Source: Brachionus rotundiformis (taxonomy: Eukaryota > Rotifera > Eurotatoria > Ploima > Brachionidae). From it: DNA of 64,000 bases. The stretch lies in assembly GCA_016802295.1 (NCBI GenBank), contig JAESIW010000064.1:372001-436000 (forward strand). Reading direction: 5' to 3'. Below the pieces are notes generated by a model that saw only the letters and a list, made by a program, of their open reading frames with translations, was not told the DNA's origin and searched no databases. Shown here in pieces: positions 10,025-22,979 of the stretch; within the stretch, counting starts at the first letter, position 1, and every line of letters starts with the position of its first letter. A program made the translations under genes and the position numbers.

Positions 10025-11497
10025 TTAATTAATTGAATAGCTTGGTTGAAATAATAGATCACCTTTTAGCAATTCCATCAAAAGACCACAATTATGAGTA
10101 GACTGATCTTGATTTTGATCCAGCAAACCCGTATCCAAATCTTTCAGTCTATTAAATAGATAAGTTTTAAAATGTATTGAAACATTTGTTATGTAAGAGC
10201 ATAGTGTTAGAATTTCTCCATATTTTCCTAATTGTTCTTTATAATTGGAACTAGTATAAGTATATAAAGCATCAATCACATCTTCTTGAGTCCTTTGAAC
10301 CCTTTCTTCGTCTTTCAAACGACCTGAATCTTTTTAATATTTAAAATAAGTCTAAAGTTAATTTTTCCTCATTAGCTTACCAGGTGAGAGTAAAATCAAA
10401 ACTTTTAGGGCTACGAATTCATTATTATCCATTCTTATTGATTCAATCATACTCATTAAATCATACAATTGAGACATAATATCGGATAGCTGAATGCACT
10501 CGGCAATTTGCTGATCAATTATATGATTTTTGGTGAAAATTATGGATCTTCCATTTGACTTTGTCATGTTGGTCATTGTTTTGTTGCAAACATCCAAAAG
10601 AAGCAAATCACACCATGCATTTTGTAGCAGTAAAATTTGGTCCTCTTGCAAAGTCGATGTAAAACATGGTAAACTTCTAGCCCATTTGACAATTTTATAA
10701 AGTCTTAAATCAGTAATATGCAAAAAATTGTTGATTAAATTTGGATCATTAATAGAAAAAAAGCATCCTTCTTTAATATCATCATCATCATCACCTTTCA
10801 GTAGCTTAAAAAAAATTTCATATTTAAAAAATTTAATAAAGAATAAGTATAAATTTTACGTCATTTATTCGAGCTATTTCCTGAATTAGCTTTGGTACAA
10901 CTGGTTCATTTGGAACCTGGAACGCATATGTCAATTCGACACCACCATAAATATTCTCAATATATTTTCTTTTGGTACCAGTTCCTTTTGGCATATAAAA
11001 TCTAGCACCCTCATATGAACTTCTACCACCTCGATGTCTATCCTCTCTAATTGCGTCTACCCTCATACCTGCTTTTAAACACTTGGTAAATCGACAAGCT
11101 GGACACCGTTTTCGATTAAATGATGTTATGTTACATTCTCCATCTCCTGAATGACATTGGAATACTTTTTTATTTTGGACTGTTCTTTTAAAAAAGCCTT
11201 TACATGATTCGCAAGAGAATGTACCATAATGAAATCCACTAATTTCATCGCCACAAATTGGACAAGCTCCAATAGAGGTTGTACCGTGATTACTTTGAGC
11301 AAGGACGGTTTGTTCTAATAACTGATTTTGATTAAATTTGTCATCGTCCACGTTTTCTAGCAAAATAGTGGTACCACTGGTTTCGATTGATCCTATTTTA
11401 AAAGATAATTTTAACAAAAGCATTGATTTATTTAACTCTTGCCATTGTTTAAGTGAAATTCTTGCAGTTGATGCTGGGTAAGAGAATTTGATTCCAT
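10025..11497 (-). CDS. HR39: nuclear hormone receptor, NR5B (HR39/FTZ-F1-beta) type
   Basis: Four exons: 11437-11497, 10860-11392, 10381-10804 and 10025-10323, together 438 codons plus stop. The DNA-binding domain lies at about residues 64-129, with all eight zinc-ligand cysteines (starting CPICGDEISGFHYG). The P-box is CESCKG, characteristic of the NR5 group. The extension AIREDRHRGGRSSYEG after the second zinc finger is close to insect HR39. The ligand-binding domain follows (WARSLPCF, LLQNAWCDLLLLD) and ends in LLMELLKGDLL, an intact AF-2 helix, so coactivator recruitment is plausible. NR5 receptors bind extended half-sites as monomers; HR39 acts in reproductive and developmental regulation in flies. 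A run of Asp codons sits at the hinge/exon 3 junction. The short first exon and initiator are inferred from frame and splice sites. Confidence 0.85.
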
Positions 11498-12395
11498 TTT
11501 GATCAAATTTGTTTTATTATAAAAAAAGTTTTTAATAAATTTTTAGCATAAAAAATTTTAAAATATTTCTAAAATGTAATTATTTAGAATTAAAATCGTG
11601 CAAAATGCTAAATATTTTTTCACAATTTTTTTGTTAATAAAAAAATGGTATCATAGAATATTTTAATAATCTATAGAAAAATATTTTTTATTAAAAAGGG
11701 AAATAAAAATTAATTAGTGAATTGATTCAAAATCTGAGTAAAAAAATTTAGAACTATAGAAGTTTTTTTTTTATTCAAATGTAAATTAAAAAAGAAATTA
11801 AACATTGATACATTAAACATGGTTTGTACATAGCCTCTTTTAGATCTCATCATGTTTGTCGTTAGGTGACTTCAACGAGACAAAGTTGTTGCTCAAATTG
11901 AGTTAGGTTTTTAGGTTCTTTAATCTATCTTAATTTTAGACGGCCATTAAAATTTTTAACATGAAAAATAAAAATTTAACAATAAATTAATTAAACAATA
12001 TAAGAAGGAATAAAAATAATTTTGAAGATATGCAATTAAATTTTTTTCAGAAATCTATTGCTGATATTTGAAATACTCTATATCAATTTGATATAAATAA
12101 AATTAAAAATGTGTTTCAATTGATTTATTAATAAAAAATTCAAGATAAATTCAAAATAAAATATAAATTGTTAATACCAATTAAAATGTCTTACAAACTG
12201 TACTGTATTAATAAAATTATCGAGAAAAAATTTTTTATTAGTTAACTAGAATACAACAGAGCCAAAATGAAAACGCAAAATTTTGCTGTATCGAGAGGAA
12301 AAAAAGGACCCATTACAAGCCTAAGCTTTTATTTTAAAATGTAATAAAGTGGCGTGTGTCTCTAAGAATTTGATTTAAAATTAGTTAAGCTAAAA
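11498..12395. other. AT-rich intergenic spacer
   Basis: Upstream region of the HR39-like gene. No gene or RNA recognised; the short stretch of more balanced composition at about 11840-11950 has no open frame of note. Confidence 0.5.
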
Positions 12396-12839
12396 ATGTA
12401 CAAAGGAAAAAAAATAAGAAGAAAATATATGATGCTCAAAAAAAAAATAAAGATAGTAAAATGGGTAATGAGGAATAAGAAAGAAAATGAATTGAACCAT
12501 TTTGGATATTGTAATACTGCTAAATCGATGCAAACTGCCAAGGATTACATTGATTTACCAGGTCATGATTTAAATGTACAGAATCAAAATGCTTATGAAT
12601 TGAACCATTTTGGATATTGTAATACTGCTAAATCGATGCAAACTGCCAAGGATTACATTGATTTACCAGGTCATGATTTAAATGTACAGAATCAAAATGC
12701 TTATGAATTGAACCATTTTGAATATTGTAATACTGCTAAATCGATGCAAACTGCATGGTCAGGTCATGATTTAAATTTCCTTTGTCTAACTTTTGAATGT
12801 CATTTAAATCGTATTTTTAGGCCTTGTAAAATATTTTAA
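12396..12839 (+). CDS. possible protein with a 36-residue tandem repeat
   Basis: Open frame of 147 residues. After a lysine-rich start it holds a 108-bp unit repeated from 12489: units 1 (12489-12596) and 2 (12597-12704) are identical at the nucleotide level, and unit 3 (from 12705) has one early substitution and an 18-bp in-frame loss before diverging. Each unit encodes 36 residues beginning ELNHFGYCNTAKSMQTAKDY and ending NVQNQNAY. Perfect identity means a recent duplication or ongoing homogenisation; the period being a multiple of three and the frame staying open are consistent with coding but do not prove it. No family recognised. It could be an exon of a larger gene or simply a minisatellite. 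Confidence 0.35.
   Translation: MYKGKKIRRKYMMLKKKIKIVKWVMRNKKENELNHFGYCNTAKSMQTAKDYIDLPGHDLNVQNQNAYELNHFGYCNTAKSMQTAKDYIDLPGHDLNVQNQNAYELNHFEYCNTAKSMQTAWSGHDLNFLCLTFECHLNRIFRPCKIF
12489..12775. repeat. 108-bp tandem repeat, 2.6 copies
   Basis: Period of exactly 108 bp between the GAATTGAACCATTTTG starts at 12489, 12597 and 12705. First two units identical; the third is truncated by an internal deletion. Confidence 0.95.
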
Positions 12840-14409
12840 ATTTTTTTGTTTTTATAAAGATTTTTTTTGTTAATTGAAATTAATTGAGTTGTTTAAAAAA
12901 GTAAAAGTAATTGTCTTTTTGTTAAGTGTTAATATAATGTTTAATTTTTGATGATTTTCTATAATAATTTGTTTGTTTTTCTCTTATGAACATAATTCAT
13001 TAATTTTTACAATTGTTTAAACTAATAATAAAAATTAATCTTTCTTTTCTAGAATAGATGAATTTTCTATCGTTTTTAGCTAAATTATATTTCCTTTCAG
13101 GATCATTTTGAACTTAAAAAAATTTTCAATACAAGTAACATTAAAACAGCGTTTGTCTTTTCAAAAAAATTACCATTTTGATTTAATTAATATATTATAT
13201 TATGAATCAAGATTGATAAAAGAGATAGATATTCCAGTTTTAATAGCAAAAAATAAAAAATTAAATTTAAATAAAGTTGTTGAATTTGAAAATGCTTTAA
13301 TTGTCTTAAATTATAAATCGACTGAGTTTTTTAGTTAATCTGGTTGAAAACAATCTACTTAACTATTGATGTATTGACAATCTGAATACAACTCTACAAA
13401 CTGAAACTTGATTTTTTTATTTTATTGATTAAAAAATGTTATTTTATTAAAAATCTTTTTATAAAATCTAATTTTGTGATTATGTTTTATGTTCCATTAA
13501 AACTTTTCAAATTAAATTACTGATCAATTCTATCTTAGAATTATATTTTTTGAAATTTGATAAACTTTTTAAATAGAATTGATTTTTCAATACAACCTCA
13601 AGATGCTAAGGATGATTGCTAAAAATTAAATGGACAATTTTGGGAAATTTGGAGAAGGATTTAAATAAAAATTAAGAAAAATTTGATTTTTGGTTTTGTT
13701 CATTTTTTTTAGATTTTTTTCTTTTTTTTTCGTTTTTTTGGCTTTGTTTTTATTAGAATTTGATGTTAAAACTGTTGTTATAAATTATTTCAAAATTTCA
13801 AGTAAAACAAAAAATCAACAAAAATACTGATTATATAGACTTTTAAGAACAAAGATAAAAATAAATCGAAAATGGACAAAAAGAAGCAGTAGCAGACGAT
13901 ACACAAAAAATGTACTCAAAAAAAAAACAAAAAAAAATAAATATAAAAAATAAACGGAACAAATTTATCACAAGAATTTTATATTCCAATTTTGTGAATA
14001 ATTTCAAGCATCAGGTTCAACAATAAAATAATTTTTTTTGTTTTATTATTTTTGAATAACAAATTATTCCAAATACTCTTTCAAATGAGCTCTTGACCAT
14101 AAAACTCTGTCCATAAATAGAAAAATTTAAACGGACGATAAAATAAGCCTTTTTTTGTTTATTTTTAAAATTTTTTTGGCTTTTTTTTTTGTTTTTTTTT
14201 TTTTGTTTTTTGGAAAAAAAATATTGAGTTGCACTCGGTTTTTAAATATAAGAAAAAAATGGAAATTTCAAAATAACAATTACTTTCTTGAGCAAAACAG
14301 ACTTAAAAGAACATGTCTGAAAATTGCGCACCATCGCTCATTCTGGAGTATTTACTGGAAATTACTTGAAATTTTGAAGAAAAGAAAAAAATCTTTTTTT
14401 TTGATTATT
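12840..14409. other. AT-rich intergenic spacer with T/A homopolymer runs
   Basis: Mostly low complexity. A 76-codon open stretch at about 13108-13338 follows a good acceptor-like site (TTTCCTTTCAG at 13090-13100), so an exon cannot be excluded, but no recognisable domain is encoded. Long T and A runs at 13700-14250 (repeated TTTTTTTT blocks). Confidence 0.45.
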
Positions 14410-16848
14410 TTAGATATTAAATTCTTTTTTAAGTTGATCAAGATCTTTGTTGATGCAAGCTTGGTACAAATCGGTCCGATTTAGATTGGAAAGAGCAAGT
14501 CTAAGTGTGCTCCAGATGGTGTCAGACATTTGCTGGTTCCTGTGCTTGGTATTCTGGCCTATATTCGCCTGACTTTGTTGATCTAACGCAGTTAAAAAGT
14601 GCTCTCCTGCTTCTTTATAGGCACCTAGATTCATGCAACCAATTCCCAAGTTGTACCTGGCTCTGACGAAGCCTGGGCACAGTTTCAATGCTTGATAGTA
14701 TGAATCTATAGCCTCTTCGTTTCTGTTGTTATTGGCATATGTAGCACCTAGTTTATTCCATAATAAGTGGTCGCTTGGTTTGACTTGAAGCGCTGTCTTG
14801 AAGCAATCAGCTGCTTTGTCGTACTCTCCAGAAAGGTGAAAAAGAATGCCCAAACAGCATTGAAGGTCCGGGTCGATTTGGTTTGAACCATTGGCCGATT
14901 CGCGCACCGCTTTCAAGTAAATTTCTTGCAAGTCCATGAAATCGCCTGCACTGACAATACCCAACTGGGTCATGTAGTACGGATTTAAGGACATGTCCTT
15001 AAGTTGGTCAGAAGACTTGACAAGTCTATCAGCTTGTGGATCATTTTTTAATAGATGTGAGTATGTTGTATGATTTTGTACCCATTTGACCAGACTCTCA
15101 AAGGCTAATCGTTGCATAGATTCATTTGTGTATGAAGTTGCCAAAGTGCTTAATGCAATTAAATTATCAGGTTTTAATTCTAAACATTTTCGCAATGCTC
15201 TGATCGCCTGTGGGTCTTGTTCGTTTTCGACCTGTGTCCGGCCCAAGTACTCCCAGGCGAGCGCGTTCTCCGGGTCTTTTTGCACCGCGACCTCAAATAG
15301 CAAAACAGCGTTGACAATATCGTGAGCTTTCAAGCGCTCCAGGCCTTCTTCGAAGGGATTTGGATGCATGGTCAATGGGTTCTCTTTGTCAAACTCGTAT
15401 GTGCGGTAGGAATCAAAAACTTTTTGAAAATCATCCAGCCATGACTGATCTGGATTTTCAGATGCAATCGCGTTCCATTCGTTTTGTAAGTCATTCCAAT
15501 AAGAATTTTCTTGAATATTGGATGAAGTTATGCTAGCCAAAGACTGGTCCAAACTTTGAAATTCGTTGACCCATTCGCTTGCTAGATCTTTGTTTTCTTC
15601 AAAGTTTAAGTTCTCTTGTTTTGATATGGAATCAAATAAGGCAAGATCGTTATCTATTTGCTTCTTGCTAACTTGATTGTTTTCTTGGTTGGTGAGTCCA
15701 TTTGTTGACAAATTACGAACAAACTGTAAAAACTTGATTTAAAAATTAATTAATTAAATTATGAACTTTAAAAGTTTGAACAAATATTTGTCACATAATA
15801 AAAAGCTTTTAATTTATTTATTTGCTTTTGAACTAGATGATGAAAAGAAATTCCAAGCACTTTTTGTTTGTATATTTTAAATAAATACAAAATACAATCA
15901 CAATTTGATTTAAATAATTAATTATTTTTTAAATTTTAATTTTAAATTAAGCACTTTACAATTATTTGTTTATATAAAATTAAAATTTTGAATAATTTAC
16001 ACAAATATTCAACTAATACTGTAAGACTTCTCAATTAATATGTAAAATATAAATTTTTTTTTAGTTTAATTAATTTATTCTCTTGAATTATTTTTAAAAA
16101 AAATCTCTTTTTCAAAATTATATGTAATTTAACAATAAAGAATTTTATTATGAAATTATGCTTTTTTTCTTAAATTAATCATATTGAATACCAAGAATAT
16201 ATTGCCACTTACCTCTGTTTCTGAAAATCGACTGTCTTGCATTGAATCAAGCAAATCGTTGACTGTTTTTCTCATTTCTTCATTTAATTTATTTGTAGCA
16301 ATTAAAGAATCATTATTTTTAACAAAACCATTTGAAATTGAATTATGAATGAACATTTCATTGGGATTTTTGGCATTCTTGACCATCATGTTTTCCCACC
16401 TTAAAAATATCCAAAAATTAAGAAATTCAAGCCGAAAAAAATTTTCTGCTTACGTTTCGTCCAGAATGTTTGCTTCGTTCTGGGCAAGGTAATCGGTAGA
16501 CCATTGAAAATCCTTGGCATTGTTAGCCTGCTTTCTGATAGACTCCCATATGATGTCTCGTGACCAGTCCTGGCTGCTGTTGCACCCATTTGGCTGAGCA
16601 GACTTGTCAATGCACTTTATTTCATTGAACAAATTTTCCATGTGAAAAGTTCTTGGCGCTTCGACTCGAGCCTGATGTTCCATGCTCAAATACTCATCGA
16701 CCATGCTCTCGCTTGATAGCTGTGAACCTAGATCCAGTGATCGTAGATTGCGCACCGCATTTGGCTCGTTCGCATTGGTAAAATGCGATGCCAGTCTGAC
16801 AAGCGAGTTTTGGCCTGCGCATTCGTTCTCAATCAAACTTTTTATCAT
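14410..16848 (-). CDS. PEX5: peroxisomal targeting signal 1 receptor PEX5
   Basis: Three exons, 16454-16848, 16213-16399 and 14410-15723, give 631 residues, close to the about 600-640 of animal PEX5. PEX5 captures PTS1 (SKL-type) cargo in the cytosol, docks at PEX13/14, and is recycled by ubiquitination. The N-terminus has the conserved Cys at residue 10 (ENECAG), the site for recycling mono-ubiquitination in the family. The natively disordered N-half carries several WxxxF/Y-type PEX14/PEX13-binding motifs (WSTDY, WVNEF, WLDDF and related DWSRDIIW). The C-terminal half from about residue 316 is a TPR domain, e.g. ALAWEYLGRTQVENEQDPQA and LWNKLGATYANNNRNEEAI, ending in the helical bundle. All splice junctions keep frame. 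An intact PEX5 implies working peroxisomes. Confidence 0.95.
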
Positions 16849-18577
16849 TTTCTATTTTGATCTAAAGAGACAACTAAACTCGTCGTGTATTCTCCCCTAT
16901 ATTGACGATTTCATTTGCTATTCGACTTAAATAATAGGTCTCCTAAATAAAATACCAATTTAATAAGTTTATGAGGAAAACAATTTTAAAAGGTTAGATG
17001 ATTTTAAAAGAAAATTCTCTCTTTTCTAATGCAAAATAATTTATTTATATTTAAAAAGCGAATCAAACAGCGTGTTACATAATTTCTATCTATTTCAACT
17101 ATGCTTGCAAATTAGAGACTAATGAAAATTATAAATTTTAAATCATAATCATAAAATTGCTATAATATTTGTTACATTTACATTTAAAAAAATAAAGAAT
17201 GAAATATTATAAACTTGGAAAAATATATTAATCGTATGAGTTTCTATGAAATTTTAATATTTGAATGCAAGCGAGTATATTCAAAAGAGAAATACTAAGA
17301 AATTCGTATAAAAAAAAGCGTGTATAAATTGGCTGCATTGGATATTTGTGCTAAAATGATTATTATTTTGCACAAAGCCAATTCAAGCCGAATTAAATAT
17401 TTAAATCTTGTCTTAAATTATAAATTAAACTTAAGACATATATTAATAATATGAGTAAGCGTTTCTATGTAGCTAGAGCAAAAAAATATCTTCTGGCCAA
17501 AGTTGAAGCCAAGTGGCCCTCGAGCTGCTTAACTATTTCACATTAAAATCTTAATGTCGTCCATGTCAAATTAAGACATCTTATTCTAATTTTGCTTAAT
17601 TTAAAATAAAAATAAAAATTAACACTTATTCATTTCTAAACAAAAAATATGCCACATGTTTAACCAACATTTATTTTATTTATTTTCTAAATCAGATATT
17701 TTTATACAAAAAATTTAAAAATACTTAGCCTAAATATTTTTTTTCTAGCATAAAAATAACACATAAGATGAGATAAAATGTGGTGGCCTAAATTAATAAA
17801 ATAAACTAAAAAATCAACAGTTTAGAAATTTTATTTGTTAAGTTTAATGACATTTAATGATGTCATTACTAATTTATATTACGAATTAAGTTCCTGGCTA
17901 TTTTTAAAAGAATAGATATGAATAAACGATTTTGAGCCTAACTTGGTCTTTTATGTACTTTGAAAAAAGATACTGTTTTTTAACAAATAAAAGTTTATTA
18001 TGTACATTTGATAATTATTTTGATAATAATTTTTTACCAAAAGTTGTTACATAATATATGCTTTAAATAGCAATTAACAGCTGTGCAAGGCAAACAAATT
18101 AATAAATAGAGCTTAAATTAATTTTATTTATTCGGCCTAGTTGCAGAATTAAGCGAAAAATTTAATAAATAATTTACAGCAAAGTAGCCTTAAAAAATAT
18201 AATGACCTAGAAATTATTTTAAATAAATTTTTTACTCAGACATTATAATTTTGGACAAAAAATTTATCATTTACTAAATATAATGATGAATATTATGTAT
18301 TTTTGTTAATACAAAAAAAAATTTAAAGTTAATTAGTAAGATAATTTAAAAAAGGCTTATTAATTTTAATATGTTGCTAAGCTACATTAGTAAAATTAGG
18401 CTAACAAAAAGTTAGTTTCACTTAATCCTAACTAATCCGACACATAGATGGATACAAATTGAGTGTATGAATATGAATACAAAATTCAGACAAAAATTGT
18501 CATAAAAATTAATTTTGATGAAATAAAATTAAAAAAAAAAGTTATCTTAAATAATCTTGATAATTTATTTTAAAATT
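16849..18577. other. intergenic spacer between divergent PEX5 and BRK1
   Basis: Very AT-rich, with no gene, RNA or transposon recognised. It must contain the promoters of both divergently transcribed genes, but no specific element could be identified. Confidence 0.5.
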
Positions 18578-19087
18578 ATGTCTTCATTATCTTCGTCAAA
18601 TGAAAACTCAGGTGATTCACGATCTTCGTATTATGCCTCACAGCAACATGCTCAAATGCAATTTCACTTACACCAACAACATCAATTGTTATTACAGCAG
18701 CAGCAACAAGCTCTTAATTTTACAACACCTCGTTACTCAAACCAAAACCACTATCAGCATCCTCATTTGTCAAACATATTTCCAAGCATTGGCAACGAGG
18801 CGAGCAACTATTTGAGCAATAACCAGCTTGGATTAATGTCAGGTGTAAACCAAAATCCGAACTCGGGCGCATACTCAAGTGTCCAGAGACAAATTCAGCA
18901 AGATTGGAACAATCGAGAGTACACAGCCGTCATTCTCTCAAACATCAAAAAATTGACTGACTTTTTGAACACATTTGAGCTATCATGCCGCTCCAAATTG
19001 GCCACACTGGATGAAAAATTGACCAAACTTGAAAGACAAATAGACTTTGTTGAAGCAAGAGTTACTAAAGGAGAAACTCTTAACTAA
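18578..19087 (+). CDS. BRK1: WAVE/SCAR complex subunit BRK1 (HSPC300) with an N-terminal extension
   Basis: 169 residues. The last about 66 match the whole conserved BRK1 protein: QDWNNREYTAVILSNIKKLT then a long helix with CRSKLATLDEKL and the terminal VEARVTKGETLN, close to the human C-terminus. BRK1 is a small coiled-coil subunit that nucleates assembly of the WAVE complex, which activates Arp2/3-driven actin branching. Normal BRK1 is about 75 residues; here about 100 extra Gln/His/Asn/Ser-rich residues precede it in the same open frame with no visible splice site. The upstream ATG at 18557 is in frame, but the ATG at 18578 (followed by TCTTCATTA) starts the clearly coding composition. Alternatively translation could begin further in, but no Met lies immediately before the core. 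Confidence 0.9.
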   Translation: MSSLSSSNENSGDSRSSYYASQQHAQMQFHLHQQHQLLLQQQQQALNFTTPRYSNQNHYQHPHLSNIFPSIGNEASNYLSNNQLGLMSGVNQNPNSGAYSSVQRQIQQDWNNREYTAVILSNIKKLTDFLNTFELSCRSKLATLDEKLTKLERQIDFVEARVTKGETLN

Positions 19088-22000
19088 AGAATGCTGAAAA
19101 TTTGATTAAAAAAATTTAAATTGAATTTTAATTGATTTTGTTTTTTTTTTTAATTAGAAATTTATCGACGAAAAATGCCTTTTAAAGGTTGTTATATTTT
19201 TCAAATTAGTTTTATATAGATCAATCTTATGATTAGACAACATGTAACTTTTTTATTAACATATTTTGTTAGTTTATAGATATTCAATTAAATTTTATAA
19301 TAAAATTTTTATTCTCAAAGCTTAAAATCTCTTCTACATCAAGAATTTTAATTTAAACCATATTTTTTTGATTTTCAATATTTTAAATTAATAGTCAATA
19401 AAAAACAAAGAAAAGAATTCATCTAACATTGTCTATGAGAACTATTGACTGTCGGCATATATAAAAAAATAATAAAATTTTTCATGTCATCGCATTAAAT
19501 GGTGTAAAAATATTGCGTTTTTAAATTCAAAATTAAAAAAACATCTATTTAACCAAAACAATTTAATGCATTTAAAAATGTTTTATTTTTATATAGAAAT
19601 TAATTGTTACAGCTTGTTTGCTTAAAAATTTAATATTATCAGCAATGTTTTATTTAAAGTTAAAACACTTCTTTTTTTAAATTTATGAGTAAAATTGAAT
19701 AGCTATTGTCTATGAACAATATTTTTTGAAAATTATGTATTTTAGCCAACAAAAAGACAAAAAAATCACGAAAAATAAATTAAGATAAAATTTTAAACAG
19801 AAATTTTCCAAGATACCATTCTGCATTATATACGGTTTCACTTTATTGTTTCGATCAATTCAATTTTTTCCATAACCAGCATCTAGAAAATTCATCTTTT
19901 ATTTTAATTGATAAATGTCAAGAATTGTTTTTCTCAATTGTTTAGATATTTTCTTTTATTTAGCTGGAAACTCAAATTGAAAAAAAAAACTAACAAAATC
20001 AAAATATCTAGAACTAAAATTTCATCAAATTTCGGTCACTATTTAAAGGTATTTAATTTATCTAAAGAGCAGATAAGAAAAAACTTATAATTTTTTACTA
20101 AACAAAATTAAATTTGGTATAAATATGTAAGAGACACGCAAATGTAGGTAGCTTTGTTGATTAATTTTTAATTAGATATAGCCAAGAGAAATATTAACTA
20201 TGTAAATATATATATATATAATTATTACGCCTAGTTTTCATAACTTGATGAAATTTTTTCAAAAAAAATTAATTTAAAATAAAATAAAAAAATTGTACTT
20301 TAGTTAGATATCTAATTTTCATTTTTAATTAGAAATTGAGAATTTTTCTATTAAAATTTTGCCTAGCAATGAACCTTTTTTTTATCTAACATTGATTCTG
20401 GATATATTTATTAGTTTCTCTTGTTTTATTTTAAGGATAGCCTTTTGCTTTAATTTATTCGGAGCATTTAAATTGTTTCTAAAATTCCCTAATGGCTTTA
20501 TTTATTTTAAGTTTGTTTTTCTTTCATTGTTTATTGAGTAATAAAAATTGAGTAAAATATTTTTTTGATAAAAGTTATTCCTTAAGTACCTGGTTAATAA
20601 CCAGCTAATTTTACAAATGAGCGAATTTTGATATTTAAAGACATAATATAAAGAAATCTGACATGATTGGGTCTGTTTAGAATTTGAAAAAAGGAAAAAA
20701 TATAACGCGGTAAAAAATACCAATTTTCGCTTATTGAACAAGAAATTTGTAACAAAAATTTATATAAGTTTTTATTTTTTTCCAAGAAAAAAAGGCCATT
20801 CTATAAAATTCAAAATTTAGAATTGTAGCTAAATAATAACAATAAAAAACTTTTAATTAAGTACATAAAACATTTTTTTTAATTGCTAGTCTATAACTTA
20901 AGGGTTCACTGATTTAATTTTATTGAAGACAAAATCGAAATACGATTATTAAATTAAAAGATTTAACTTTTATTTCAAAAAGCATTTTAGGGCATTTTAA
21001 ATATTTTTGGATTAAATATTTTTAATTACTTTTTTTTAAATCATTGTCTGTGCTTCCTTCCTTTTTGTCGCTTAGTTTAAATTTTTGAGCAAAAATGCAT
21101 TTTTTTTTGCATCATTATTTCTAATATTTAATTAAGCTCAAATTAAACAAATAAATTAAAATCAAATTTTCATTTAAGCTTCTTTTCTTTTACTAAATAT
21201 AATGCTAATATAATTAGCAAATTTTGGTCGAAATTCGACTAGCCATTTTTGTTAGATAATTAAATTTCAATAGTTTCTCTTCATAAAATAAAATGAATTC
21301 AATTATGATAAATGCTAAGTTTATACCAAAAAATAATGAAAAGAAGTGTGTGTACTTTGACACCCTACATACAAGTTTAATATAATCTGTTGGGTTGTAA
21401 AATTTATGTTTATATATCATTATTTATTGACCTTTTTTTCGAGTAAAAAAATAAAAATTCTTGGTTAAATAAATTTAAATTAGAATTATAATTTTTCACT
21501 GATGATGAAAATTCTCATTTAACTTTACCTGAAGTTTATTTTTTTCTAAATAAGCTTTTTTTTTAAGTTTTAGAGAATCGGAATTGATTTTATTTTATCT
21601 TTAAAAACAATTCCTAATCAAATAAAAAACAAATATTTCAATAGGTTCTGCATTTTATTGCTCTCACATTTGATCTTAAAATTCCTACTTAGTTTGTTTA
21701 TAAAAAATAAAGATCTTTTCGTTTGTTTAATCAATATTTAAATTTTATTATTTTGAATTAAATTGTCTTTCTCAGGAAATTATGTTAAAATGCTTCTAGA
21801 AAAGATATTACGGCTAGACAAACGTGAAAATAAAATTAAACTTAGGACCAGAATGATATTTTTTTAAATAATGGTAAATAAGAATTTTTATCCTTAATTT
21901 AGCATTGTTTTAATTTTGCTCATTTTAATTATCTAATTAAGAATTATTTATTTTAAAAAGTTAATTTAGTTAATTATTAAATTAAGCATTTTTTCCTAAT

Positions 22001-22979
22001 ATGAAATCTAGCCGTCAAATTAAGAAATAATGATTCGATTTAATGTTAAAATAATTAAAAGGTAGGAGGATTCTACTTTAAAATGAAACATTTTTTAGAT
22101 TTATTTTTCAAAATATTTTTTAATCATATTAAATTATATTTTCACTTGCTGTTTTATGCTAAATTTTATCAAACAAAATTTTAATTATTATTTGACAAAC
22201 TGAAAGTATCACTTTTAGATGTAAGGATTTCATAATATTCTGTTTGTTAAAAAAGAAATTCGTTTTAAGATAAAATAAGATTTAGTTTTAAATCACAAAA
22301 ATAAAATTCTACGCTCCTATTTTCGAAAGTTTATTTAGATATTAAAATAAAAAAATTCAATAGGTTTGTTTATAACCAAAAGAAGTATTCCATTTTAATT
22401 TTCGAATCTTTTTATTTGAGCAATAATGTTTGGCAGTTCCAACCGATTGCCTTAGACAAATCAAGATTTCTTAATTAAGAAATTAAATTATAGTAAAAGA
22501 TAAAAATTTTAATTGACTTATAATAAGTAAATAGAAATCAAGCAATCATCTTAAATTTTATTTATATTTATTTTTTGTCTTTTTATAAACTTAATATACT
22601 AAAAAGATAACTATTTTGCTGATTAGATCTCATCTGATAGCAACCTATTCGTGATATAAATTAAGTTTGTTTTTAATGAAAAATCAATCAATCATTTGGT
22701 TAAATGTCCGATACGTTTTACCAATGAGCATATATTATTTTCAAATTTAAGAATTTACTTCAAAATCTTTAAAAAATATTTTTGCATTTTTAGCCAAATT
22801 CTTATGTAATTACTTTTTAATATCTATTTAATTATCTCTTATTTGTATTTAAAATTGGTTTCTTAAGTTAAAAATATGTATATTTAGAATAATTAATTAG
22901 CAAACTCTACACCTGACAAGCTTTCAAATAATTTATATGACCAATAATTTACAATACTTGGTATCTAGATGAGAAGAAA
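19088..22979. other. long AT-rich intergenic region
   Basis: Almost 3.9 kb of A/T-rich sequence with homopolymers and a short TA microsatellite (20207-20220). Several open stretches of 60-80 codons occur by chance and have Phe/Lys/Ile/Asn-only composition. No gene, RNA or mobile element recognised. Confidence 0.5.

Noticed and set aside
13108..13338. 76-codon stretch after an acceptor-like site
   Set aside because: No in-frame partner exon or known domain; kept only as a remark in the spacer entry.
20502..20785. overlapping 60-80 codon frames between BRK1 and the 23-kb gene
   Set aside because: Composition is that of translated A/T-rich DNA, with no motif or coding signal.
21214..21420. 68-codon minus-strand frame
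   Set aside because: Short, biased composition, no recognisable domain or splice context.
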